Shown piece by piece: positions 1-7,845 of a stretch of DNA of 34,790 bases (position 1 is its first letter; each line of letters begins with the position of its first letter). This DNA is from JAOZMY01 sp964577975 (GTDB lineage: Bacteria; Desulfobacterota; S145-22). The notes beneath the pieces were generated by a model. It made no database searches, was not told the DNA's origin, and was given only the letters and a program-made list of their open reading frames with translations. The position numbers and the translations under genes are program-made. The stretch covers positions 1-34,790 of the forward strand of contig CAZOBB010000040.1 in NCBI GenBank assembly GCA_964577975.1, given 5' to 3'.

Positions 1-1
1 C

Positions 2-385
2 CTGTGGAAGAAGAGTGTGGGGCCTTATATCCTCCGGAACACCGAGGTGCGGCGTTTCCAAAAGGGTGTGGCCTGGATCCGCACGCCGTCTCCCACTTGG
101 CGATTCGAGCTCATCCAGATGAAGTCCCAGCTCCTCGACCGTCTCAACCGGGCGGCGGGACACCCCTTCGTCAAGGACCTGAGGATCGAGATCGGGACGA
201 TCGCGCCCCGTGAGGATGTTCCCGATGCCGTTGTGGGAAAGGGGACTTCCCAGGAAGTTATCCGACTTCCGGAGGATGAAGCCGCCTGGGTCAGGCGGTG
301 TGTGGCGGAGATTTCCGATTCGGAATTACGCCATCGGTCCGAGAAGATCTTGGCGGGACTTTTGGCAAGGTCGTTAAAAAGATAG
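2..385 (+). CDS. DUF721 / DciA-like protein, 3' part
   Basis: The reading frame is open from base 2, so the gene starts before the window and only its last 127 codons are seen. The visible part matches the DUF721 (DciA-like) pattern: an LWKKSVGPYILRNTEV start of the core, then a 'GVAWIRTPSPTWRFEL' strand, a QLLDRLN helix and a 'VKDLRIEIG' strand. DciA proteins help load the replicative helicase in bacteria that lack DnaC; that role is known for the family and not shown here. The C-terminal part after residue 70 is charged and not recognisable. An internal GTG at 17 could be taken as a start but would cut the conserved core, so I treat the gene as partial. Confidence 0.7.
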   Translation: MWKKSVGPYILRNTEVRRFQKGVAWIRTPSPTWRFELIQMKSQLLDRLNRAAGHPFVKDLRIEIGTIAPREDVPDAVVGKGTSQEVIRLPEDEAAWVRRCVAEISDSELRHRSEKILAGLLARSLKR

Positions 386-430
386 CTTTTAAGCGTACTT
401 CAGGGCTTTGCCTTTCTGCCAAGGAGAAGG

Positions 431-1334
431 ATGCGGGTTGATTGGACAGGACGTATTGTAAAAGGATTCTATGTTCTCGGTCATCCTAGCGTGCCCATGT
501 ATCTGATGGATGGAGAGCTTCCGGCCCTTTTTGATACCGGTTTCACGGGACTGGCAGATCATTATCTGGCGGATATTCGAGCGGTTTTGAAAAAGAGAAC
601 GCCAGCATTTCTTTTTATAACGCATGCCCATTGGGATCATGTTGGATGCGCGGGTATCTTCAAAAGGGAATGGCCTGCCATGAAAATCGTGGCGTCCGAG
701 ACAACGCGCTCATTCCTTAGGAATCCGAAGATAGTAGAAACCCTGACCCGTCTGAACGAAGAGGCGAAAAAGGCACTTGAAGAGTGAGGTGTTTCTCCCA
801 TCCGTGAGGAGGCTTTCGTGCCATTTGAGGTTGATGAGATTTTCGATTTTCTCAAATCCTATCGAATTGATAAAGGGGTGAGCGTTCGAGGAAACTCTTC
901 CCCAGGACATACACGTGATTTCACCGTCTATTGGATACCCGAAAGAGGGGTTCTTGTCGCATCGGAGGCGGTAGGTTGTGATGGCGTTCCCGAGTTTCTG
1001 GTCGATTACGATATCTATCTCAGTGGGATTGAAACGTTTCTTGTGAGAAACTGGAAGGTTCTTTGCACGGGGTATCGGTTTGTTTTGACGGAAGGAGACG
1101 TGGCAATGTACCTGAGGGAGGCGAGGAAAAGTAGCCGAGGATTATCGAAGGCGCGTCGAGGAGATGCTTGCGGCGGGAAAGGACGTGGAAGAAATAGTTC
1201 AGGATTTGAAGGAGGTTGAATGGGATCCAAAACCGTTTCCGAAACAACCGCTCATGACTTATCTCATGAATACGGAACGGCGTGTGCGAATTTTAAAGAG
1301 ACGGTGGAATGAAGTAAATGAATTTAAAATTTAA
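431..1334 (+). pseudogene. Metallo-beta-lactamase-fold hydrolase, broken by an in-frame TGA and a frameshift
   Basis: Read across two lesions, this is a protein of about 300 residues. It starts at ATG 431 behind an AAGGAGAAGG ribosome site. The first segment (431-787) has the metal-binding THAHWDHVG motif of the MBL fold. An in-frame TGA lies at 785-787. The same frame continues with a second MBL-like segment (SPGHTRDF, then a strand LVASEAVG where the fold usually has GD). After an AAAA run at 1127-1130 the frame shifts by one base: the continuation AEDYRRRVEEMLAAGKDVEE and on to a TAA at 1332-1334 reads like normal coding sequence, while the unshifted frame becomes Gly/Arg-rich and stops at 1219. 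Two independent lesions favour a decaying gene. Sequencing error in the A-run cannot be excluded. The substrate is unknown. Confidence 0.72.
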
Positions 1335-1440
1335 ATGGTTACAAGTTTTTTTACGGAAAAAGAGAGGGGAGGCAAAAAACGGGTTAGCTCCACGAATTTT
1401 GCGGTAGAGAATATCTATTGATTAAGAAAGGTTACTAACT

Positions 1441-1454
1441 ATTGTCTTGACAAT
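1441..1454. promoter_or_regulatory. Perfect 14-bp palindrome over a -35 box (possible operator)
   Basis: ATTGTC-TT-GACAAT is a perfect inverted repeat. Its right half supplies most of the TTGACA -35 box of the promoter in front of the receiver-domain gene. A repressor bound here would block RNA polymerase. No regulator can be named. Confidence 0.35.
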
Positions 1455-1475
1455 GTCTCCAGGCCATGGTATCAG
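1447..1475 (+). promoter_or_regulatory. Sigma-70-type promoter for the receiver-domain gene
   Basis: TTGACA at 1447-1452 is followed after 17 bases by TATCAG at 1470-1475, a 4/6 match to TATAAT. Transcription would start near 1482. This is downstream of the GTG at 1466 and upstream of the ATG at 1523, which supports the later start of the next gene. Confidence 0.45.
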
Positions 1476-1522
1476 GATCAAAGGGAGTCGTGACACAACC
1501 CTTACGGCAGGAGGAGGACGTG

Positions 1523-2416
1523 ATGGCGTGGAAAGTAGGTTTAGTTACGGATAATGAAGCCATACAGCATCTTTTTACTCGAACATTTGAAGGAAGAGAA
1601 GACATCTCCTTGAAATTCTATGAATCGGCGGCGGAAGCCTTGAAAGGGACAGAAAAGGAACCTCCCGATGTTTTGATCATCTCCGTCAGTCTTCCTGATG
1701 AGGATGGGTATGAGCTGTGTAGAGAATTCAAGGATAGCTTACAAGTGGGATATCCTGTTCTTTTGATTGAGGATATTTTCGAGGATATCGATTTGGATCG
1801 TTGTCTTGAAGTTCATACCGATGGGTTTGTTTCGAAGCCGTTTGAGGAGGAATTGATATCCGAGAAGATTGAAGAGGTTCTTCAGACGCTGGAAGCAACT
1901 CCTTCCCGAAAGGGGGAAACCGGGGAGCCGGAAGATGTGTTACGAGAAGCACCGACTTCTTCCGAGGAAGAGGAACAGCCGGCCGTTATGGTTGTCTCTG
2001 ATGGGGGGGAAGATGAGGATATCTTGGAGCTTACAGATTTGGTGGAAGAGGAGGAGATTGCGTCTCCTTTGCGAGAGGAAGGGCTAGAGGAACAGCTAGA
2101 GGAACAGGAGGTGCCGCCGTCGATTGCCTCAGCATTGGAGGAGAGTGTCAGTGAGCTGGAAAAAATGGAAGCCCTCGAACCTCTGGAAGAAGCCCCTGAC
2201 TTGTTTGAGGAAGAAGAAGGAATTCTTGTTTCTCCCTCTCCAGATGTGTCGACTCCAGATTCAATCGGCCGGGAAGACTTGAGGCGGATGATACGAGACG
2301 TCGTGGAGGAGGTAGTAAAACAGGCGGTTCAGAAATCGCTCGAGGAGAAACTTCCGGATATTTTGAAGAGGAGCTTGGCGAAAGTTTTTTTTGATCTCTC
2401 GGAAGGATTTAAGTAA
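1523..2416 (+). CDS. Atypical receiver-domain protein with a glutamate-rich tail
   Basis: Predicted protein of 297 residues. Residues 4-122 fold-match a CheY-like receiver: an N-terminal VGLVTDNE strand (acidic pair reduced to D10-N11), PDVLIISVSLPDEDG around residue 54, and the conserved SKPF lysine at 105. The usual phosphoacceptor Asp is Ser54, so normal phosphotransfer is unlikely. Residues 125-245 are very rich in Glu and Asp and probably disordered. Residues 250-297 form a likely amphipathic helix (RMIRDVVEEVVKQAVQ) with a basic/hydrophobic end. There is no DNA-binding or enzymatic output domain, so it probably works as a binding or localisation scaffold, an architecture known for some deltaproteobacterial polarity proteins. 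ATG 1523 is chosen because GGAGGAGG lies just before it; a GTG at 1466 would add 19 unconserved residues. It has its own promoter, and a weak terminator follows. Confidence 0.75.
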   Translation: MAWKVGLVTDNEAIQHLFTRTFEGREDISLKFYESAAEALKGTEKEPPDVLIISVSLPDEDGYELCREFKDSLQVGYPVLLIEDIFEDIDLDRCLEVHTDGFVSKPFEEELISEKIEEVLQTLEATPSRKGETGEPEDVLREAPTSSEEEEQPAVMVVSDGGEDEDILELTDLVEEEEIASPLREEGLEEQLEEQEVPPSIASALEESVSELEKMEALEPLEEAPDLFEEEEGILVSPSPDVSTPDSIGREDLRRMIRDVVEEVVKQAVQKSLEEKLPDILKRSLAKVFFDLSEGFK

Positions 2417-2465
2417 AGTAGGTGAAGCCTTGATCTGTGAGGCGGGGAGGAAGGGGGGCTTCGAG

Positions 2466-2488
2466 AAAGAAGTCTTCCTTCTTTTTTT
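2466..2488 (+). terminator. Weak Rho-independent terminator candidate
   Basis: AAAGAAG, a 5-base loop TCTTC, then CTTCTTT running into a T tract. The stem is only 7 bp and AT-rich, so it may be leaky. It lies 50 bases after the receiver-domain gene. Confidence 0.4.
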
Positions 2489-2509
2489 GTGTGATCGGTA
2501 AAAACGATG

Positions 2510-2538
2510 TGCCTTAAGGCAATATCTTTTTAAGGAGG
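2510..2538 (+). promoter_or_regulatory. Leader palindrome and possible ribosome-site hairpin
   Basis: TGCCTTAAGGCA (2510-2521) is a perfect 12-bp palindrome. Its CCTTAA (2512-2517) could also pair with TTAAGG (2530-2535), which overlaps the AAGGAGG ribosome site at 2532-2538 of the next gene. Either a protein-binding site or mutually exclusive RNA structures are possible. No ligand domain is visible. Confidence 0.25.
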
Positions 2539-2544
2539 AAAAAT

Positions 2545-3885
2545 ATGGAGTGGAAAGGTAAGCCACGTATAAAAACAGAATTACCTGGCCCAAAGGCGAA
2601 GGAGGTGCTGGAAAAAGACAGTCGCTACATTTCTAAATCGTATACCCGAGGTTATCCCCTCGTGGTGAAGAAGGCGCAGGGGGTTCGTATTGAAGATGAA
2701 GATGAAAATCTCTTTTTAGATTTTACATCGGGGATTGCCGTCTGTAATACGGGGCATTGCCATCCTGAGATTGTAAAGGTTATTCAAAATCAGGCGGAAA
2801 GATTGATACATATGTCGGGAACCGATTTTTATTATCGTCCGCAGGCGGACCTCGCGGAGAAATTGGCACATATAACTCCTGGGTCACCAGACAAAAGGGT
2901 CTTTTTTTGCAATTCGGGAGCCGAATCTATCGAAGCGGCGTTGAAACTGGCCCGGTATCATTCGAAACGCCAACGTATCCTTGCTTTTCTTGGAGCTTTT
3001 CATGGCAGAACAATGGGCGCCCTTTCCCTTACCGCGAGCAAGGCGGTACAAGAGAAAGGATTTGCGCCCCTCGTGCCGGGTGTGACCCATGTGCCCTATG
3101 CTTATTGTTATCGGTGCCCCTACAATTTGGAGCCGAAGACTTGCGGCACCTATTGTGTTGATTGGATAGAGGAAGATCTTTTTAAGCGGGTTATCCCTCC
3201 TGAGGAAGTGGCAGCGATTTTTGTGGAGCCTATCCAAGGGGAAGGGGGATATATCGTTCCTCCTCCCAATTTTCACAAGAAACTGAGGGACCTTTGTGAT
3301 CGATACGGTATCTTGTATGTGGCTGATGAGGTGCAAGCAGGGATGGGGAGAACGGGTAGAATGTTTGCGCTTGAACATTTCGGAGTGGAGCCGGATATTA
3401 TGGCGCTTGCCAAAGGGATTGCCTCTGGAATGCCTTTAGGAGCTATGATTTCTAAGAGTTCAGTCATGAATTGGGTGCCAGGTTCTCATGCTTCCACGTT
3501 TGGGGGAAATCCCGTGTCGTGTGCGGCGGCTTTGAAGACCGTGGAACTTCTGGAAGGAGGATTGGTAGAGAATGCACGTATCGTGGGTGCCTATCTGAAG
3601 GAGAAGCTTGCGGCGCTTCAAAAGGAATTTGAGATTATCGGGGATGTGAGGGGGCTGGGACTCATGGTTGGAGTAGAACTCGTTCTGGATAGGGAAAAGA
3701 AGACAAAAGCCGTAAAGGAACGGGATGATGTGGTTCTGAAATGTTTTGAAAAAGGGTTGTTGTTGCTTGGGTGCGGGGAAAATACGATTCGTATGATTCC
3801 ACCTCTCGTGGTGACGAAGGAGGAAATAGATGTAGCGGTGGGGATTTTTGAGGATGTCCTGCGGAAGTTACAAGTGAGGGATTAA
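2545..3885 (+). CDS. Class III PLP-dependent aminotransferase (acetylornithine / 4-aminobutyrate type)
   Basis: This 446-residue protein is a complete fold-type I, class III (subgroup II) aminotransferase. Visible hallmarks are FCNSGAESIEAALKLAR near 121-137 (phosphate binding), the FHGRTMGAL segment near 152, the cofactor aspartate in VADEVQAGMGRTG (D261), the Schiff-base lysine K290 in ALAKG, and STFGGNPVSCAAAL near 317-330. Four cysteines (C188, C191, C200, C204) lie in one loop; a similar Cys-rich loop is familiar from archaeal-type members of this family, some of which are amino-acid racemases rather than transaminases. It transfers an amino group from an omega- or alpha-amino acid to a keto acid in the cytoplasm; the exact substrate is not deducible. 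ATG 2545 follows AAGGAGG. It lies 79 bases before the molybdenum hydroxylase genes. Confidence 0.85.
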   Translation: MEWKGKPRIKTELPGPKAKEVLEKDSRYISKSYTRGYPLVVKKAQGVRIEDEDENLFLDFTSGIAVCNTGHCHPEIVKVIQNQAERLIHMSGTDFYYRPQADLAEKLAHITPGSPDKRVFFCNSGAESIEAALKLARYHSKRQRILAFLGAFHGRTMGALSLTASKAVQEKGFAPLVPGVTHVPYAYCYRCPYNLEPKTCGTYCVDWIEEDLFKRVIPPEEVAAIFVEPIQGEGGYIVPPPNFHKKLRDLCDRYGILYVADEVQAGMGRTGRMFALEHFGVEPDIMALAKGIASGMPLGAMISKSSVMNWVPGSHASTFGGNPVSCAAALKTVELLEGGLVENARIVGAYLKEKLAALQKEFEIIGDVRGLGLMVGVELVLDREKKTKAVKERDDVVLKCFEKGLLLLGCGENTIRMIPPLVVTKEEIDVAVGIFEDVLRKLQVRD

Positions 3886-3918
3886 GGGTTTTTTCTGGTA
3901 ACGGGAGAGGGCCTTTTG

Positions 3919-3947
3919 TTGACATTTCCCTTGTTCTAAATTACGTT
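3919..3947 (+). promoter_or_regulatory. Sigma-70-type promoter before the molybdenum hydroxylase operon
   Basis: A consensus TTGACA (3919-3924), a 17-base spacer and TACGTT (3942-3947) are present. The predicted transcript starts near 3954 and leaves a leader of about 29 bases before ATG 3983. The -10 box matches at T, A and the final T only. Confidence 0.45.
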
Positions 3948-3982
3948 GAAACAAAGTTTATATAATGAATCTGGAGGAAGAA

Positions 3983-6265
3983 ATGAGGGATGCGAGCCTG
4001 AGGGGTCTATTGGGAAAAAGTGTGGTCAGGACAGATTCCGTGGCAAAGGCGACGGGTCAGGCCCCCTACACGGCCGATTTGAAATTGCCGAGAATGCTGG
4101 TAGGGAAGGTGTTACGGAGCCCTTTCCCGCACGCTAAGATCTTGCATATCGATACATCAAAGGCCGAACGGCTCAAGGGCGTCAAAGCCGTCGTGACGGC
4201 AAAGGACGGATATGGTGTCAAGTGGGGGGTGTTTCCATATACCCAGGATCACGCCATGATTCCCCCCGATAAGGTGCGATATGTGGGAGAGGAGGTGGCG
4301 GCTGTCGCGGCGATCGATGAGGAAACCGCCTTAGAAGCCCTTTCCTTGATTGAGGTTGAATATGAAGAGTTGCCTGCGGTGTTCACGGTGGAAGAGGCAA
4401 TGAGGGAGGGTGCCCCTCTTTTACACGATCAGTACAAGAACAACATCAATGTTCATGTTCATATTGAGGTAGGAGATGTCAAGAAGGCATTCAAGGAAGC
4501 AGATATCGTTTTGGAAGACAAATTCGAAGCCGCCGGGGAAATGTATGGGATGTTGGAACCTTATGGGGTGGTGGCCTACTATACTCCTGATGGATTTCTC
4601 GACATCTGGATGCCGAATGCGGGTCCTCATGTGCGAGCGAAGGCGCTGTCGAATCTTTTGAAATTGCCCCTCAATAGGGTTCGTGTTCATCATATCAATA
4701 GTGGGGGGGCATTTGGAGGACGCTCAGAAGTATCACCGGGTGATTTTGTCGCATCTCTCCTTACGATCAAGGCGGGAAGGCCCGTTAAGCTCCTTTATTC
4801 GCGGGAAGAAACGTCCATTGCCACGCGGCAAGTACATGACATCATTGCCTACATCAAAACAGGGGCGAAAAAGGATGGAACGATTATCGCTAAGGAATTC
4901 AAGGTGTACTACAATGGTGGGGCATACAGTAGTACGGGGCCTATTGCTACCTCCATCCCTTTTTACGTCTATGAAGAGACCTATCGGCTTCCCAATCTGG
5001 TATATGATGGGTACCGTATTTTGACGAATCGGCCTATTCGAGGAATGTATCGGTGCCATGGACGTGCCTTCTTGGCCGGGAATGCCATGCACATGGACCG
5101 CATTGCCGAAGCGTTAGGGATGGATCCTATGGATATACGTTTGAAAAACGGTATCCGTACGGGAGAGGTGACGGCAACCGGTTCGAAAATTATCAGTTGT
5201 GGCCTTGCGGATACCATCAAGGCAGCGGCCAGGAAAAGTGGCTGGAAACAGAAAAGGGGAAAGCTGCCACCTTATCGAGGAATCGGGATGGGGAGTATCG
5301 CGATAATGTGTGGGTTCCCCATGGGATTTCGCTCGGGGTCTTCGGCGTATGTTCGCGTAAACGAGGACGGGGCTGCCACGGTTGTGACGGGAGTCGTAGA
5401 TAACGGACAGGGAAATGAAAGCATGATGGCTCAAATCGCCGCCCATACTTTGGGGATTCCCATGAGCTCCGTCAACCTTGTTTGTTCGGACACAGAAGTA
5501 ACGACTCATGATCCAGGGGCCTACTCCCAGGCGGCAGCCTTTGTGGGGGGCAATGCCGTGCGGCTGGCGGCCGAAGACGCCCGTGACAAGATTTTGACTG
5601 CCGCAGCGGAGTATATGAAGGTGGACAAAAAAGATCTCGCTCTGGGGGATCAGATGGTTTTTGTGAAGGACGATCCCGAGAAGGCGATCAAGCTGACGAA
5701 GGCGGTGCGATATGCCATGTCCAAAGGACACCATATTCAGGGGTATGGAACGTATATACCCAAGATAAGTTTCGATCGCGAATGGGTGAAGAATCCTTAT
5801 GGTCAAATGGCAGGAACCTTTTCTTATGGGACGTCCGTTGCAGAGATCGAGGTAGATCCGGAAACAGGCATCGTGAGACTTTTACGTATGGTAGTAGCCC
5901 ACGATTGTGGTAATCCTATCAACCCGATGGCGGTGGAAGGGCAATTGGAGGGATCCGTGGCGATGGCGGGAACGGCAACGATCTTGGAGGAACACGTATG
6001 GGATGGAGGGCTCCAGCTGAACAGCGACTTTTTAGAGTATAAGATGCCGTTGTCCGTGGATATGCCGGATATCGATCCTATTCTTGTCCAATCGATGGAT
6101 CCGGAAGGACCTTTTGGGGCGAAAGAGGGGGGACTGACGATCTCCATGAGCGCCTACAAGGCTATTGCCAATGCCTTTTACGATGCCACGGGCGTGTGGT
6201 TGAAGGAGTTTCCTTATACTCCTGATCGGGTTTTGAAGGCCCTTGAAGAAAAGGCCAAATCCTAA
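3983..6265 (+). CDS. Molybdenum hydroxylase large (Mo-cofactor) subunit, xanthine dehydrogenase / 4-hydroxybenzoyl-CoA reductase family
   Basis: This 760-residue subunit carries the molybdopterin-cytosine-dinucleotide site of the xanthine oxidase family. GGAFGGR at 241-247 binds the cofactor. E715 in FGAKEGGL corresponds to the conserved catalytic glutamate. The substrate-side motif that reads (A)FRGFG in 4-hydroxybenzoyl-CoA reductase reads MYRCHG at 355-360, keeping the Arg but changing the rest, so the substrate may differ. Length agrees with the family (about 770). ATG 3983 is preferred over ATG 3965 because GGAGGAAG lies at 3973-3980. The FAD subunit follows after 17 bases and the iron-sulfur subunit after that, giving a complete three-subunit enzyme. 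It hydroxylates or reductively dehydroxylates an aromatic, heterocyclic or acyl-CoA substrate in the cytoplasm; which one is not known. Confidence 0.88.
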   Translation: MRDASLRGLLGKSVVRTDSVAKATGQAPYTADLKLPRMLVGKVLRSPFPHAKILHIDTSKAERLKGVKAVVTAKDGYGVKWGVFPYTQDHAMIPPDKVRYVGEEVAAVAAIDEETALEALSLIEVEYEELPAVFTVEEAMREGAPLLHDQYKNNINVHVHIEVGDVKKAFKEADIVLEDKFEAAGEMYGMLEPYGVVAYYTPDGFLDIWMPNAGPHVRAKALSNLLKLPLNRVRVHHINSGGAFGGRSEVSPGDFVASLLTIKAGRPVKLLYSREETSIATRQVHDIIAYIKTGAKKDGTIIAKEFKVYYNGGAYSSTGPIATSIPFYVYEETYRLPNLVYDGYRILTNRPIRGMYRCHGRAFLAGNAMHMDRIAEALGMDPMDIRLKNGIRTGEVTATGSKIISCGLADTIKAAARKSGWKQKRGKLPPYRGIGMGSIAIMCGFPMGFRSGSSAYVRVNEDGAATVVTGVVDNGQGNESMMAQIAAHTLGIPMSSVNLVCSDTEVTTHDPGAYSQAAAFVGGNAVRLAAEDARDKILTAAAEYMKVDKKDLALGDQMVFVKDDPEKAIKLTKAVRYAMSKGHHIQGYGTYIPKISFDREWVKNPYGQMAGTFSYGTSVAEIEVDPETGIVRLLRMVVAHDCGNPINPMAVEGQLEGSVAMAGTATILEEHVWDGGLQLNSDFLEYKMPLSVDMPDIDPILVQSMDPEGPFGAKEGGLTISMSAYKAIANAFYDATGVWLKEFPYTPDRVLKALEEKAKS

Positions 6266-6282
6266 AAGGCGGAGTGTGGAAA

Positions 6283-7269
6283 ATGAAATTGCCGGAATTT
6301 GAGTATTTCAGTCCGAGAGACGTCACCTCGACGGTGGAACTTCTTTCCATCCATGGAGCGAATGCCGCTTTACTGGCAGGAGGGACGGATCTATTAGTTC
6401 GGATGAAACAAGGGCTTGTGGCACCATCCGTGATTGTCAATATCAAAGACGTGGAGGAGCTTAGGGGTATCCGAAAAGAGAAGGACGGATCTGTTCGTGT
6501 TGGTGCCTTGACACGGCTGTCGGAACTGGTGGATTCTGCCGTGGTGAAAAGGAAATATCCTGGATTATATCAGGCGGCAGACGCTGTCTCGGCACCTCCT
6601 CTACAAAATATGGGAACCGTGGGGGGGAATTTGGCCCAGGAAACCCGCTGTTTATATTATAATCAGACGGCAATGTGGCGGAGGTCGAAGCCTCGATGTT
6701 TCAAGGCAGGGGGAGAAGTCTGTAATGCCGTGAAAGGCGGTGACCATTGTTTCGCCGTGTACCAAGGGGATTTGGCTCCCATGCTTATAGCCCTGTCTGC
6801 GAAGATTGTTTTATCGAGTAAAGAGGAACGGAGAACCATTCCACTGGAAACATTGTATAGCGGTAAAGGGAAAGTTCCGTTGAAAAAGGAAAGCGGCGAG
6901 CTTTTGGAGGAAGTTATCTTGCCTCCTCCGGAGGGAAATCAGGTAAGCCGATATGAAAAGCTTCGGTTGCGGCAAGCCCTTGATTATCCCTTGGTCGGTG
7001 CTGCGGTGGCAATGGTGCTGTCCAAAGATGGGAGAAGATGTGAAAGAGGACGATTGGTGTTAACGTCGATAGGAAGCCGACCTATCGTCGTGGACGACAA
7101 TCAGCTCATGAAAGGGGCTGCGATTTCCGACGCGTGGATTCAAGAGCTGTCGGAGGCGGCGTATAAGGCCGCCAAAACCTTTCCAAACGTTTTGACACCT
7201 CCGGTATATCGGAAAAAAATGGCCAAGATCCTGGCTAAACGTGTAATCAGTAAGGCTTTGAAAAGGTAG
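6283..7269 (+). CDS. Molybdenum hydroxylase FAD subunit with HcrB-like [4Fe-4S] loop
   Basis: This 328-residue subunit has the FAD-binding motifs LLAGGTDLL (residues 30-38) and GTVGGNLAQ (111-119). Directly after them, C123, C139, C147 and C156 (spacing C-X15-C-X7-C-X8-C) sit in a loop beginning TRCLYYNQTAMWRR. This arrangement is the hallmark of the beta subunit of 4-hydroxybenzoyl-CoA reductase, where an extra [4Fe-4S] cluster lets low-potential electrons from ferredoxin reach the molybdenum site. Ordinary xanthine dehydrogenases and CO dehydrogenases lack it. This points to a low-potential, possibly reductive, reaction; that is an inference from the family. ATG 6283 follows GGAG with normal spacing; an upstream GTG (6274) is less likely. 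It lies between the Mo and 2Fe-2S subunit genes. Confidence 0.86.
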   Translation: MKLPEFEYFSPRDVTSTVELLSIHGANAALLAGGTDLLVRMKQGLVAPSVIVNIKDVEELRGIRKEKDGSVRVGALTRLSELVDSAVVKRKYPGLYQAADAVSAPPLQNMGTVGGNLAQETRCLYYNQTAMWRRSKPRCFKAGGEVCNAVKGGDHCFAVYQGDLAPMLIALSAKIVLSSKEERRTIPLETLYSGKGKVPLKKESGELLEEVILPPPEGNQVSRYEKLRLRQALDYPLVGAAVAMVLSKDGRRCERGRLVLTSIGSRPIVVDDNQLMKGAAISDAWIQELSEAAYKAAKTFPNVLTPPVYRKKMAKILAKRVISKALKR

Positions 7270-7327
7270 GAAGGACGATGTAGCTTCTAAATGCAAGGCC
7301 GTTCGGCATGAGGAGGATAGAAGAAGA

Positions 7328-7810
7328 ATGGGTGCGATTCCAATAACACTGTTGGTCAACGGGGAACCTTTCAATCTCTTGGTTTCTCCAAATAAGACGC
7401 TTTTAGAGGTACTTCGCGATGATCTTGAACTTATGGGGGCGCGAGAGGGATGCGGTGTAGGGGCATGTGGAGCGTGCACCGTTTTGATCGATAATCAGCC
7501 GGTTCGATCGTGCTTGACGCTGGCCGTGGATGTTCAGGGATTGGCTATCACCACGATTGAAGGATTGGCGGAAGGAAAGGAGCTCCATCCTGTGCAAGAG
7601 GCCTTCGTGGAACGGGGAGCCATACAGTGTGGGTATTGTTCTCCGGGGATGATTCTGACGGCGAAGGCGTTTTTGGACAAGAAAAAACGTCCCAAAAAGC
7701 AAGAAATCAAGAAGGCTATTTCGGGAAACATCTGCCGCTGCACGGGATATGCGAAGATTGAGGATGCCATTGCGACGGCTGCGAGGAAGTTGTCGAAAAA
7801 GGCTACATAG
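7328..7810 (+). CDS. Molybdenum hydroxylase small subunit, two [2Fe-2S] clusters
   Basis: This 160-residue subunit is a standard xanthine-dehydrogenase-family iron-sulfur subunit. The plant-type ferredoxin cluster uses C42, C47, C50 (GCGVGACGAC) and C62. The second, alpha-helical cluster uses C101 and C104 (CGYCSPG) and C136 and C138 (ICRCTGY). All eight ligands are present and the length is typical. It passes electrons between the Mo site and the FAD subunit. It starts 58 bases after the FAD gene, with an AGGAGGA-type ribosome site at about 7310. The order large-FAD-small differs from some known hcr operons but the set is complete. Confidence 0.93.
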   Translation: MGAIPITLLVNGEPFNLLVSPNKTLLEVLRDDLELMGAREGCGVGACGACTVLIDNQPVRSCLTLAVDVQGLAITTIEGLAEGKELHPVQEAFVERGAIQCGYCSPGMILTAKAFLDKKKRPKKQEIKKAISGNICRCTGYAKIEDAIATAARKLSKKAT

Positions 7811-7845
7811 TTTTCCAGGATTGGCGAAGGGAAAGAGGGAACGAA

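Noticed and set aside
785..787. In-frame TGA as a selenocysteine codon
   Set aside because: The only hairpin just after it (CTCC with GGAG) is weak, the position is not a known redox site in this fold, and a second lesion follows downstream. Decay is simpler.
1466..1522. Longer N-terminus of the receiver protein
   Set aside because: It would begin before the predicted transcription start, lacks a ribosome site, and adds 19 unconserved residues.
3961..3966. TATAAT directly before the Mo-subunit gene as a -10 box
   Set aside because: No -35 box at correct distance, and the resulting transcript would begin inside the ribosome site.
5114..5806. Long open frame (230 codons) on the - strand
   Set aside because: It lies antisense inside the Mo-subunit gene, has no known domain or ribosome site, and looks like a shadow of the real codon pattern.
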